From Pseudomonas frederiksbergensis (GTDB taxonomy: Bacteria; Pseudomonadota; Gammaproteobacteria; Pseudomonadales; Pseudomonadaceae): DNA of 64,000 nucleotides. Position 1 is the stretch's first letter; the number at the start of each line of letters is the position of its first letter. The stretch spans positions 124,001 to 188,000 of the forward strand of contig NZ_CP018319.1 of the NCBI RefSeq assembly GCF_001952935.1, given 5' to 3'. Under the pieces are notes generated by a model. It was not told the DNA's origin and did no database searches. It worked only from the letters and a program-made list of their open reading frames with translations. This document shows, in pieces, positions 17,975-26,423 of this stretch. Made by a program: the position numbers and the translations under genes.

Positions 17975-19291
17975 ATGCTTCCAAGGAAGGTGAGATTTCA
18001 GTCTTGTAACACCGAATTAATGATTGGAGCATTCGCGTTGAAAGCCTCGCACTGCATACTCGGAATCTTGCTGATTACGGCACTAACGCTGCTGATTGAC
18101 ATACCTGTCGATACTTGGCTGACGTCGGCAACCCTTAGCCTGACACTCGGGACCAGCGCACTTGTTTACATGGCAGCTTCCTGCCTGCTGGCCAGTCGCT
18201 GGGGTGTCGTTGAGAGTCTGTTTGGCGGCCTGGATCGCGTCTATGAGTCACACAAGTGGCTAGGCATATGGGCTCTCGTGTTTGCCTCGTATCATTTTGT
18301 ATTCAAGGCGAATCTGGATGTCTGGAACAGCGCGCCTATCCTGGAACTACCCAAATACTGGACGCGACTGGTACGCCAGTTGAGCTATGTCGCACTGGGT
18401 CTGATAGTGCTACTGGCGCTGAACCGCAACATTCCTTACCGCCTATGGCGATGGTGGCACAAGCTCTCCGGCCCATTGTTCCTGATCGTGATCTTGCATT
18501 GGCTCAGTTTCAAATCGCCGATCACCCTGCTCAGCCCTTCGGGTATCTGGTTGACGCTGTTCTGCGGACTGGGTGTGCTCGCCGCCCTCTACAAGCTGGT
18601 GCTCTATCCATTTGTTGCCCGTGCGGGCGAGTACCGGGTGACCGCAGTGAATAGAGAAAATGATGCGCTGCATTTGACACTGGAGCCGATCCATAAAGGG
18701 TTTGACTTCAAAGCCGGGCAGTTCGCGTTCCTGGCAATGCAGCAAAAGGGCCTGCGGGAGCCACACCCCTTCACGATAGCTAGCGCCAACGGTCCGAATG
18801 GGCAGATTGCGTTCATGATCAGAGGGCTGGGGGATTACACCAAAAAGCTGTGCGCGTGCGCCAAAATCGGAATGCGCGCCACTCTATACGCCCCTTACGG
18901 ACGTTTTAATCGCGCCCCTCAGGCCGAGCGGGAAATTTGGATTGGCGCAGGTGTGGGCATTTCGCCCTTCATTTCCTGGTTGCAAGACCCAGACGCCAAA
19001 GACTTCGAAAAAGCGACTCTGGTCTATTGCTTCACGCCCTCGCGCGCCTTCCCTCCGCCCGAGGAGTTGCAAGCCATGACCAAGATGCGTGGGGCACAAT
19101 TCGTTCGTAATGTCGGTGGCATCGAAAAGTTAGCCGAAACCTTGCGTCAAGCGGTGGTTCAAACCAAGCCACACAAAATTCACGTAAGTTTTTGCGGCCC
19201 CAAAGGTTTACTGGCCAAGGTGCATGAACTGATGGATATCAACCGGATCCCGAAAGCCAATCTGCACTTCGAACTCTTCGAGTTCCGTTGA
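17975..19291 (+). CDS. Ferric-reductase-like flavoprotein (transmembrane heme domain + FAD/NAD domains)
   Basis: Membrane oxidoreductase of 438 residues. The N-terminal half has about six helices with the heme-ligand His pattern of the ferric reductase/YedZ domain (HKWLGIWALVFASYHFVF; HKLSGPLFLIVILHWLSF). The C-terminal half is ferredoxin reductase-like, with FAD binding at REPHPFTIASANG and the NAD(P) pocket at EIWIGAGVGISPFISWL, ending in FELFEFR. It moves electrons from NAD(P)H through FAD and heme across the membrane. ATG 17975 is the longest start; TTG 18038, with GGAG eight bases upstream, is an equally good start just before the first helix. It stands alone. Confidence 0.85.
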   Translation: MLPRKVRFQSCNTELMIGAFALKASHCILGILLITALTLLIDIPVDTWLTSATLSLTLGTSALVYMAASCLLASRWGVVESLFGGLDRVYESHKWLGIWALVFASYHFVFKANLDVWNSAPILELPKYWTRLVRQLSYVALGLIVLLALNRNIPYRLWRWWHKLSGPLFLIVILHWLSFKSPITLLSPSGIWLTLFCGLGVLAALYKLVLYPFVARAGEYRVTAVNRENDALHLTLEPIHKGFDFKAGQFAFLAMQQKGLREPHPFTIASANGPNGQIAFMIRGLGDYTKKLCACAKIGMRATLYAPYGRFNRAPQAEREIWIGAGVGISPFISWLQDPDAKDFEKATLVYCFTPSRAFPPPEELQAMTKMRGAQFVRNVGGIEKLAETLRQAVVQTKPHKIHVSFCGPKGLLAKVHELMDINRIPKANLHFELFEFR

Positions 19292-19455
19292 CCCGGCGGG
19301 ATGCAACCTACTAAATTGCCCCAGGTTTTGTCGCCTCATTTGACGGACTTACTTTTCTGGTTTCATCAGTCATCAATGTCAGCAATGGGTGGAGGTCGCT
19401 ATCGGACCCGAAGCTGTCCTTCAAACCATCTCATTAAAAGTAAAGGTATGGTCCA

Positions 19456-19926
19456 TCACGCCTTTTTCTTGATAGCGCGGATGGCTGCCATGTAAGCGCT
19501 GTTTCCGATTCCGATCTGACCCCAGACCTCGCGGCTTTCTCCTTCCTGGCGGTCGTATTGTTCATCCGCATCCCATAGTGAGAGGATTTGGTTTGGAAAC
19601 CAGTATTCATATGAGGTGAAATCATGAGGGCCAGAGTTATCTGAAGCAGCCATCAATGAAAACACTTCGGTGGCAGAGCGCGCGAAGACATCGATGCCCT
19701 TGAACAAGAACGTGAAATTCGGGTTTCCGCAGACACCAATGAACCAGACTTCATCGCTTGGCCCGTAGGAAAACTGCATGCAGGATTCGCAAAAATGATC
19801 AACGCCGTCCTGGGAATGCTCGAGTGGGTATCCAATGGCAGCCATTGCTTGCCTCGCTACAGCGCGTGGTACGCCAAGCCGCACAGGACCAATGGCTTCG
19901 AGCGGTGAGATTTCAAAAACAGGCAT
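19456..19926 (-). CDS. Hypothetical protein, immunity-like
   Basis: Soluble acidic protein, 156 residues, no signal or membrane segment. The start IGPVRLGVPRAVARQAM resembles the (G)VxLGMxRxEVR opening seen in several small immunity and lipoprotein families. The Cys pair CESC, and FTFLFKGIDVF, are the other landmarks. I do not recognise a named family. It lies with two other orphan immunity-like genes (20921, 21364), which supports but does not prove such a role. Confidence 0.55.
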   Translation of the reverse strand: MPVFEISPLEAIGPVRLGVPRAVARQAMAAIGYPLEHSQDGVDHFCESCMQFSYGPSDEVWFIGVCGNPNFTFLFKGIDVFARSATEVFSLMAASDNSGPHDFTSYEYWFPNQILSLWDADEQYDRQEGESREVWGQIGIGNSAYMAAIRAIKKKA

Positions 19927-20397
19927 CTGCTGCGCTCCATAAAAGCGAAAAGCCTGAATAATAGCTCAGTGCCATTACTAGTGTTAACGCAACATTTTCA
20001 ACGACTGCTTTTGGCCGAGGCTGTGTAAAAACGTTTTTCAGCGCGACAGGTACTCAAAACCAGACTGGAAATCGCGCTTCTACGCAAAATCCACATCTGC
20101 GGATGTGCCGATAAATTTCAGATTTAACATAGATGCGCGCACTTCAATTTTGACGACGCGTTTTTACACACTCTGGGCCGATAGCAGCCGCCCGCGGAAG
20201 GGGCGTAACGGTCCTAGGAGCATCATAAAAACTCCTACACAAACCTCGGAATCCCTAACCTTGCCCGTCGCTCCGATGAAGCTTATAGTCCGCCCCGTCG
20301 CCCAAAATGGCGATTCAGGTTTGGCGACCTGACCACAGAGAATGCGAGGGCTCTACGCTTTATTGCAGGGGTCGTCGCACCCGCAAAGCCGCTGTTA
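19927..20397. other. Intergenic region with conserved upstream block of the RNA-led unit
   Basis: No protein gene. Positions about 20172-20250 (containing GGAAGGGGCGTAACGGTCCT) are about 85% identical to 60742-60815 and probably contain the promoter of the downstream unit; GGAG...CTCC flanks an A-rich CATAAAAA segment there. Confidence 0.55.
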
Positions 20398-20474
20398 TGG
20401 CGGCTGTGCGCGGGAGACCTTCGGGTCTGCCGGTTTTCTCTGTTGCCGGTTCGCCAACCTGCGCACAGCTGCCA
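20398..20474 (+). ncRNA. Candidate structured RNA leader, copy A (three-way junction)
   Basis: Closing stem: 20399-20414 pairs with 20458-20473 (16 bp, two G-U pairs; one more U-A outside). Hairpin 2: AGACC 20415-20419 pairs with GGTCT 20424-20428 around a UUCG tetraloop. Hairpin 3: GCCGG 20429-20433 pairs with CCGGT 20446-20450. A seven-base linker (20451-20457) returns to the stem. The same fold is found at 40871-40947. It ends 60 bases before the small gene at 20534. I do not recognise it as a named riboswitch class. Confidence 0.75.
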
Positions 20475-20533
20475 CCCAATCGTTTGGCGACGACTGAGTG
20501 ACGGCCTTTAGCCAATCAAACAGAGATCTTCAA

Positions 20534-20806
20534 ATGAATCGATACATGCCCCTCACCGGAATCGACCTGATCCCGGCCTCCCTGCTCATCGATACCCAAG
20601 CCCCACTCGACGTCTTGCAAGCCATGGCTGACCACCGCATCCGAACGGTCACTCAGGTACTGGAAAACATCGCCTACCGCGCCGAACTCGGTTGTGACAC
20701 GGTAGTGCTGTCGGACTTCTCCAAACTGCTGGCCATTCCGTTACGCGACGGCTGTGACTTGATGGACGTGATCGGCCGACGCTTGCGGGCTCAAGCAGCG
20801 GAATAA
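20534..20806 (+). CDS. Small Pseudomonas protein with RNA leader (DUF3077/DUF6124-like layout)
   Basis: Protein of 90 residues beginning MNRYMPLTGIDLIPASLL, with DTQAPLDVLQAMADHRIRTV and the C-terminal VLSDFSKLLAIPLRDGCDLM helix. Size, two-helix pattern and the preceding RNA element resemble the DUF3077/DUF6124 small proteins that are abundant in Pseudomonas, but sequence similarity is weak by eye. A GTG at 20498 is an alternative start. The ATG has only AGAGAT upstream. A strong terminator follows at once. A truncated copy is at 60901 and a 3' remnant at 2389. Function unknown. Confidence 0.7.
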   Translation: MNRYMPLTGIDLIPASLLIDTQAPLDVLQAMADHRIRTVTQVLENIAYRAELGCDTVVLSDFSKLLAIPLRDGCDLMDVIGRRLRAQAAE

Positions 20807-20809
20807 ACG

Positions 20810-20841
20810 AAAACGGGCACCATGACGGCGCCCGTTTTTTT
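20810..20841 (+). terminator. Intrinsic terminator
   Basis: AAAACGGGC / GCCCGTTTTTTT stem closely following the stop codon of the small gene; nearly the same hairpin is at 2411-2439. Confidence 0.85.
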
Positions 20842-20920
20842 GTCCGCAAACAAAGAGGTGCGCCAGCATTCATCAGACTTGCCAGCTCCGAGCGAAATCA
20901 AAGATTGTGTGCGCAAATGA

Positions 20921-21316
20921 TTGAAGCGGAGGTCATCGCATGGTCAATTTCCAATGTCCGAAAATCCATCGTTCCACAGTTTGGATGAACTCAAAATGGG
21001 ACAAATGACTGAACAATTGATCGACGTTCTGGATCAGCTCGCCATCGTACTTGAAAGCGATGGAGCCACTGACTGGAGCCAGTGGATGCGCAAAGCCAAG
21101 GCACACTTGATGAACTCTGATTACTACGGGGTTGAATACTTGTTGTCAGCCTTTGGCGGAATGGGCTCGTTCAATGACCTGATCCTTGGGCAACACCACG
21201 TCGATGGTGTTTGGGCCTGGAAGCCCGGGCATGTCGAGTTGAACACAAGATTTGATGCGTTACGCAGCGAAGCCGCAGCGCTCGCCAGTGCCATAAAACG
21301 TACGCAGCAAAATTGA
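20921..21316 (+). CDS. Hypothetical protein (DUF6966-like), possible orphan immunity protein
   Basis: Soluble protein, up to 131 residues. The block LLSAFGGMGSFNDLILGQ (about residues 73-90) and the following VWAWKPGHVELN recall, from memory, the DUF6966 family of small proteins often near toxin loci. The start is unclear: a strong GGAGG (20928) points to ATG 20940, which is out of frame and ends after 23 codons, whereas in-frame ATG 20954 has no ribosome site and TTG 20921 lies before the SD. A frameshift near 20950 or a coupled upstream ORF could explain this. The SUKH-like gene follows after 47 bases. Confidence 0.6.
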   Translation: MKRRSSHGQFPMSENPSFHSLDELKMGQMTEQLIDVLDQLAIVLESDGATDWSQWMRKAKAHLMNSDYYGVEYLLSAFGGMGSFNDLILGQHHVDGVWAWKPGHVELNTRFDALRSEAAALASAIKRTQQN

Positions 21317-21363
21317 TCTGTCCCCATTTAATTCCTGCAATCTGATATGGAGAGCCTGTCGCT

Positions 21364-22026
21364 TTGAATTACGGACAAGACGTCACTGTTGTAGAAGCCT
21401 TTCAAAAGCTTGCACGCAGTATTGACATTGAGTTTCCAGAACGCCTCGCCACGCTCATGGGGATAGCACATACGCTTCCAGCAACGGCAGCACTCAGTAG
21501 CCTTGAAGATTTTCTATGGCTTGATGCCGAGGAGGCCGAGCGAGAAATCAATGAGTGGCTCAATCATGATGATCAACAAGGTCGAACCTTTCTTCCCTTT
21601 GCGACTACTGGCGGTGGAGAGCCTTACTGCGTGGTACGTTTGGAAAACGGCGCTTCGGGGATTGCCCGGATAGTTCATTTTGCACAGCCATCTTCACTCG
21701 CCCATGCCGATATCTCGTCATTCGTGGCCAGGGAATACGTGCGCATTGCCACAAATCTGTCCTGGCTATCACCTCAAGCGGACTTCAGTGCAGCACTGAT
21801 AGGTGAAGTGGCATTGATCCAGGCAGCGTTACTACCCTCAGACTATGAACTTCTTAAGGATTTGTTCAGCCGGCAATGCGTTGACAAGAGCTACAAGGCT
21901 GGGCCAAAAAGTATCCCGAAAATTGTCAAAGCCTTCATTTCTCAAGAAGAAGAGGAAGCGTTAGCTGCCAGGCTGCACCATCCAGACGCCATCGAGTTCG
22001 AAGCTCTTCGTGCCTGGATGCGCTAA
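21364..22026 (+). CDS. SMI1/KNR4 (SUKH)-like hypothetical protein
   Basis: Soluble protein of 220 residues, TTG start with GGAG about 11 bases upstream. A middle block (DAEEAEREINEWLNH..., LPFATTGGGEPYCVVRLENG, SLAHADISSFVAREYV) looks like the SUKH fold (strand with FATTGGG and Asp/Glu nearby), which serves as immunity to polymorphic and contact-dependent toxins. No toxin or secretion gene is adjacent. Assignment to SUKH is by pattern only. Confidence 0.55.
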   Translation: MNYGQDVTVVEAFQKLARSIDIEFPERLATLMGIAHTLPATAALSSLEDFLWLDAEEAEREINEWLNHDDQQGRTFLPFATTGGGEPYCVVRLENGASGIARIVHFAQPSSLAHADISSFVAREYVRIATNLSWLSPQADFSAALIGEVALIQAALLPSDYELLKDLFSRQCVDKSYKAGPKSIPKIVKAFISQEEEEALAARLHHPDAIEFEALRAWMR

Positions 22027-22111
22027 TTGTCTATCTTGTGTTCGGAACCTAAAAATGGGCAAGCTCTGGCCAATAATTGACTGCCATGAATGACCGGGAT
22101 GGGTTGTGGAT

Positions 22112-22517
22112 TCAACTGGTCGACGCAACAGATTGGCAAAATCGTTCAGCATCCTCAAAGAGCCACAGCAACTTTTCCGGCGCTGCCATGGAACGCACCA
22201 ATAGCTTTAACGACCCCACGACAATCAGTGTGATACCCAGCGCTTCAGGCGCCGTGGGCCACCGGTAGTAAAACAGCAGCCCCAGGCAGGTAGTGAAGAC
22301 CATTTCCAGTAGCCAAGCACAGCCAGTGCAAAAGGCACTTGAAGCGAGCGCCAGGAAATCGCGCCCTGAACATTTCCGCTGATGGCCAGCACGACAGGCA
22401 CGAGCCCTAAGAAGGCGGGCGCGACGACGGGGCCAGCGTCGTCGCGGCGATGATGATGGCGATGAAATAGCCCACGTAGCCGATGAATCCCAGTCCGGCC
22501 AGAACTCGCGTGTTCAT
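22112..22517 (-). pseudogene. Frameshifted small membrane protein gene
   Basis: Three reading-frame pieces join into one sensible protein: an N-terminal piece from ATG 22517 (MNTRVLAGLGFIGYVGYF, stop near 22409), a middle piece (VVAPAFLGLVPVVLAISG, LQVPFALAVLGYW) and a C-terminal piece from about 22302 (FTTCLGLLFYYRW to stop at 22112). Two frameshifts (near 22425 and near 22302) are needed. The reconstructed protein is about 130 residues with four hydrophobic helices and a short cytosolic tail. No family recognised. Confidence 0.7.
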
Positions 22518-22773
22518 CGAATTTCTCGCAGAGCGCCTCACGGCAGCGTGCCTGAATAAACACCGTTTTTCACAAAAACCCTAGCGCACCATCGAGGCCG
22601 GGAAGCCGCCCTTGTCTTTCCAGACCTGCAGTGAGTCAAGACGATCTGCACTGAACGCAATACGTTCAGAAGCCACGAGCGTGGAATCAAAGGCAACACT
22701 GTCCTCACTCCCAACGTAAACCGCGTTGGGCTGCTGAATAGCGTTCGTCCCCACACTCCTGGAAGCCTTGATC

Positions 22774-23283
22774 ATGAAAACCTTAAGCATTGAGAACTAC
22801 AGAACCAACAACGCACCTAACAATTCAACGCTCGGGATTAAAACCATGGCGTTGGGAACCTACGGTGCTTACTTTGCGCTCGCCGTCATTTACTTCTGGT
22901 TCGGCGGCATGAAGTTCACGCACTACGAAGCACAGGGCCTGGTTCCGCTGGTGAGCAATAGCCCTTTCCTGGGGTGGGTTTATGAGATTTTCAGTGTCGA
23001 TACTTTCTCCAGTTTGCTCGGCATTCTGGAGGTCTCGATCGGTGTTCTGATTGCAGGTCGCCTGCTCTCACCCAAGCTTTCATTGATCGGTGGCGCGTTG
23101 TCTGCCGGATTGTTTTTCACCACTTTGAGCTTTATGTTTTCGACGCCTGGCGTGATTGAACCCGGCCTGGGTTTTCCAGCTATTACGGTTGCGCCGGGTC
23201 AGTTTCTCCTTAAAGACATCGGGTTGCTTGCCGCTTCTGTATTCGTGGCCGGCCACTCTCTGACTGAGCTGGAAAACCGTTAA
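22774..23283 (+). CDS. DUF417 (YkgB-like) membrane protein
   Basis: Inner-membrane protein of 169 residues with four helices; landmarks are FALAVIYFWFGGMKFTHYEA, EGIxPLVSNSPFLGWVY-like GLVPLVSNSPFLGWVYEIF and TAPGQFLLKDIGLL-like VAPGQFLLKDIGLLAAS. DUF417 members are often induced by reactive chlorine (RclC-like) or linked to AraC regulators. Start ATG 22774 with GGAAG upstream. The AraC gene ends 46 bases beyond on the other strand. Physiological function is not known. Confidence 0.88.
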   Translation: MKTLSIENYRTNNAPNNSTLGIKTMALGTYGAYFALAVIYFWFGGMKFTHYEAQGLVPLVSNSPFLGWVYEIFSVDTFSSLLGILEVSIGVLIAGRLLSPKLSLIGGALSAGLFFTTLSFMFSTPGVIEPGLGFPAITVAPGQFLLKDIGLLAASVFVAGHSLTELENR

Positions 23284-23328
23284 ACCGATGACTCACCTCC
23301 TGGAATGGCCTGAAGCAGTTCAATGCTT

Positions 23329-24174
23329 TCAGGTCATTGCCCTATCACCCTCTCCTGCCAAATCTTTCATCCAGTCCCGAGGGCTGTAGCCCGTTTTGCG
23401 ACGAAACGCGCGGGCAAGTGCCGAAGGGCTTTCATAACCGACCTCGGCCGCGATGAGCGTAATCGGGCGCCCTTCACGCAGGCGCTTCTGCGCCAGACTG
23501 ATACGCCAACTCAACAGATAATCTGCCGGGGTCTGCCCTATAACGGCCCGGAAATGCACGGCGTAGGCAGCGCGCGACATGTTCGACTCGCTCGCAAGGT
23601 CTGCAACCGACCAGGCCCTATCCGGTGCGTTGTGCATCTGCACCAGCGAGCGCGCCAGCCGCATATCGGCCAGTCCAGCCATCATTCCGGTCCGCAACTG
23701 GTGATGGTCGAGCAGATGCCGAAACAACAAGATGATCAGTAGTTCGAACAAACGATCAAGCGCTGCCTCCCTGCCACAATGTGCGCCTGCCGCCTCACTG
23801 AACATCCATTTCAGTGTATCGGCCAGCAGCGGTAGCTCATCCAGGGACAGCACCAGACAATCGGGTAACGAAGCGGACAACGGGTTATCGACCCCGCCCT
23901 CAAACTTCATCGACGCACACAAGAGCCGAGCCCCCTCGGGCTCACCGGCGAACAGTTGATGCCGACTTGGGCGTGGCAGAAAAATCAGACTGGGTTGGGT
24001 GAGCAGCAGATCCTTGCGATCAGCCCCCTGCAACGTGACGCTACCTGCCTGCAGCAGGTGAATATGACCGCGCTGGTCAGCGCCATCGTATGACGCCATG
24101 CCGCAAAGATTGCCGTTGTAAAACAGGTTCGCGCGCACGCCGAACTGCGACAACAACGTAGACAAACGATCCAT
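23329..24174 (-). CDS. AraC-family regulator with N-terminal cupin (AraC_binding_6 type)
   Basis: Transcription factor of 281 residues. The first 175 residues form a cupin sensor domain of the RclR-like group; the last 100 contain two helix-turn-helix units (VADLASESNMSRAAYAVHF and ITLIAAEVGYESPSALARAF). ATG 24174 has GGAGG upstream; longer starts would run into the TPR gene. It is convergent with the DUF417 gene and, by family precedent, may activate it. The TPR gene upstream ends 25 bases before its start, so both could share transcription. Confidence 0.88.
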   Translation of the reverse strand: MDRLSTLLSQFGVRANLFYNGNLCGMASYDGADQRGHIHLLQAGSVTLQGADRKDLLLTQPSLIFLPRPSRHQLFAGEPEGARLLCASMKFEGGVDNPLSASLPDCLVLSLDELPLLADTLKWMFSEAAGAHCGREAALDRLFELLIILLFRHLLDHHQLRTGMMAGLADMRLARSLVQMHNAPDRAWSVADLASESNMSRAAYAVHFRAVIGQTPADYLLSWRISLAQKRLREGRPITLIAAEVGYESPSALARAFRRKTGYSPRDWMKDLAGEGDRAMT

Positions 24175-24199
24175 AGGCAACCTCCGGCGCTTTCGAGCA

Positions 24200-25873
24200 T
24201 CACTGACAACACCCCGCCCCAACCCGACAAAAACACGAGGCTTTGATTTCCACATCCGCCCGGGCCATGGCCAGAGCAAGGCGCGTCTGGGCGGCAGCCG
24301 CTTCGGCATCCTGGCCCAGCCGTTTCAGGCATTCCACATAACCGTGCAGGCTCCACACATTGTCCAGATGCCAGGACGCACGGCTAAGTGTGTTATCCAG
24401 TCCCAGATCGGCTCGATAGGCCTGCAACGCTTCTTCTACCCTGCCCTGTTCCAGCAGCAACGCGCCCAGTGCATGCCTGACCGGTTGCATCCAGCCCCAT
24501 GGTTCGTCGTAAGGAAGGTTGTCGTCCAGAGAGAGTGCCTGGCGCAAGTGGGCGAAGGCGTCGTCGTAATTGCCCTTACGGTACTCGATTTCCCCGCGCA
24601 GCATGCCTGCGGCAACCGCCAGAATGTCGGTGCATTTATTGTTGAAGACGTAGCGTGTGTCCGGCACTCGGGTCCAGGCGTCGAGGAATAGACGCTGTTC
24701 GGCTTCTGCGGCGGCGATATACCCGGTGGCCGCATGCGCCACGCCTCTGGCGTAATGCAGCATCGCCGTGGTCACGCAGTACAGCGCCTGATCGTTCGGC
24801 AGCGGCGTGGCGAGGATGTCCTGCCATTTGCCGAAGCGGATCTGCACGTGGACCTTCATCGACACGAAGCCTTCCAGCCAATCGGCCATGGGCGGCTGCT
24901 CCACGCGCAGCAGTTCTTCCCTGATGGTCGACATCAACTGATCGGCGGCTTCCAGGGCCGGTTGGTATTGCCCGAGGAACATCGCCGAATAGAGTTTGAA
25001 GTGGTAGTTGTGGCATCGATACAAGGTGTAGAAGTTCAGTGGCCCTTCCTGTTCGAGGTATTTGCTGTCGGCCAGAATCGCCCGGCTGTTGGTGACCATG
25101 GCGCCACGGTAATCACCGCAGAGTACGTCGATGTGCGACGGCATATGGCGCAAATGTCCCGCATCCGGCACCAGGTCACGCAGGACATCGCCGGCGCGCA
25201 ATGCCCGTTCCGGGTAGGGCGACATTTCCAGGGTGTGGACGTACATGTGCAGCACGCCGGGGTGCGGCGCATCGCCGTGCTGTTCCATCCGCCGTAGCGC
25301 CCGTTCCAGCACGTCTACCGTTTCAAGCGTGTCGGCGCCCGGTGCCGGTTTACCGGTTTTCAGGTCCCACAATTGCCAGGGTGTGCGGTCAATCAACGCT
25401 TCGGCAAACAGCGCAACGACATCGAGATCTTCGGGAAAGGCTTTGTAGACATCGCGCATGGACGCGGCGTAGGCATCGTTCCAGGCGAAGAGTTGGTCGA
25501 GGCTGCTGGCCTGATCGGCCTGGTAGCGTTGTTCCAGCGTGCGGATCAGCGCCTGTTCCACCGGGGTTGCGCCGTCGATATGCGCCAGCGCGGTTTGCGT
25601 CGCCCGTCGCGCCTGAGCCACGGCCTCATTCAATTCCTGTTCGATGAAGGCATCCCAACGCTTGTTGTAGTTGGGGCCCGAAGCGTAAGCGATGCCCCAG
25701 TAGGCCATCGCACAATCGCGGTCATGTTCGAGCGCCTTGTGGAAACAGCGTATGGATTCGTCGTGGTTGTAGCCGTAGCACCAAACCAAGCCACGATCGA
25801 ACCAGCGCTGGGCCTGAGGCGAGTGGGTCGTCACCGGGCGGCTGTAGGTGCCCAAATCGTAATAGTCGTGCAT
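24200..25873 (-). CDS. Tetratricopeptide-repeat protein
   Basis: Soluble protein of 557 residues built of TPR-like helical pairs (for example WFDRGLVWCYGYNHDESIRC, FHKALEHDRDCAMAYWGIAY near the start, and AFAHLRQALSLDDNLP, GALLLEQGRVEEALQAY near the end). No signal peptide or catalytic domain is seen. Residues HMYVHTLEMSP and HLRHMPSHIDV form a conserved His-rich central block. The C-terminus CFCRVGAGCC is cysteine-rich. ATG 25873 has AGAGGA eight bases upstream. TPR proteins scaffold partners; which is unknown. It precedes the AraC gene by 25 bases. Confidence 0.75.
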   Translation of the reverse strand: MHDYYDLGTYSRPVTTHSPQAQRWFDRGLVWCYGYNHDESIRCFHKALEHDRDCAMAYWGIAYASGPNYNKRWDAFIEQELNEAVAQARRATQTALAHIDGATPVEQALIRTLEQRYQADQASSLDQLFAWNDAYAASMRDVYKAFPEDLDVVALFAEALIDRTPWQLWDLKTGKPAPGADTLETVDVLERALRRMEQHGDAPHPGVLHMYVHTLEMSPYPERALRAGDVLRDLVPDAGHLRHMPSHIDVLCGDYRGAMVTNSRAILADSKYLEQEGPLNFYTLYRCHNYHFKLYSAMFLGQYQPALEAADQLMSTIREELLRVEQPPMADWLEGFVSMKVHVQIRFGKWQDILATPLPNDQALYCVTTAMLHYARGVAHAATGYIAAAEAEQRLFLDAWTRVPDTRYVFNNKCTDILAVAAGMLRGEIEYRKGNYDDAFAHLRQALSLDDNLPYDEPWGWMQPVRHALGALLLEQGRVEEALQAYRADLGLDNTLSRASWHLDNVWSLHGYVECLKRLGQDAEAAAAQTRLALAMARADVEIKASCFCRVGAGCCQ

Positions 25874-26110
25874 CGCTTTATCCTCTCGACCAGAGCAGGG
25901 AACCTCGCAGGCAATCCTTGCGGACCTGACGAGCCTCGACAGTTCAAGAGGTCCAGCATACCCCCGCGGTTCTGGCTGAGCGGCAGAGCCGACGACAGGA
26001 AGATCATTGCCGGCATCGATAGTCACCATCAACTCAATGAAGTTCTCATAAAAAATCCGCGGAGTAACATCGACCCCACACCAAACAACTACACCCCGGA
26101 GCACACCATC

Positions 26111-26395
26111 ATGAAACGCCAAATCCTTCTCAGCATTGTTTTCTCGGTTTTTGCAGTTAACGCTTTCGCCGCTACCTCTGCTCACCCGGTTGTCGCTGAA
26201 GGCGGCTCGGATCGTTTGATTGAAAGTCGTGTAGCTGAGGGTGGTTCGGATCGTCTGATCGAAAACCGCGTTGCTGAAGGTGGTTCGGATCGTCTGATCG
26301 AAAGCCGCGTCGCTGAAGGTGGTTCGGATCGCTTGATCGAAAACCGCGTCGCTGAAGGTGGCTCCGACCGTCTGATCGAAAACCGCGCTGCATAA
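26111..26395 (+). CDS. Secreted peptide with five 13-residue tandem repeats
   Basis: A 94-residue protein with a Sec signal peptide (MKRQILLSIVFSVFAVNAFA, residues 1-20) and a mature part of five near-identical units VAEGGSDRLIE(S/N)R (positions 26192-26386, 39 bases each), then AA and stop. S and N alternate at unit position 12. Related Pseudomonas repeat peptides (AEGGxDR units) are sometimes annotated, without good evidence, as phage infection protein. It has its own terminator and stands alone between the TPR gene (divergent) and chorismate mutase. Function unknown. Confidence 0.8.
   Translation: MKRQILLSIVFSVFAVNAFAATSAHPVVAEGGSDRLIESRVAEGGSDRLIENRVAEGGSDRLIESRVAEGGSDRLIENRVAEGGSDRLIENRAA
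26192..26386 (+). repeat. Five tandem 39-bp repeats
   Basis: Units at 26192, 26231, 26270, 26309 and 26348, head to tail, no spacers, in frame with the secreted peptide. Differences are mostly synonymous third-base changes plus the AGT/AGC/AAC alternation. Confidence 0.95.
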
Positions 26396-26423
26396 ATGAA
26401 TAGTTTTACCGAAGCACTCAACG

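Noticed and set aside
25373..26110. Long + frame upstream of the 13-residue repeat peptide, giving a 340-residue protein
   Set aside because: The upstream part is antisense to the TPR gene and not protein-like; the real start is ATG 26111 at the signal peptide.
26192..26386. CRISPR-like direct repeats
   Set aside because: Units are head to tail without spacers and encode a protein; no cas genes in the window.
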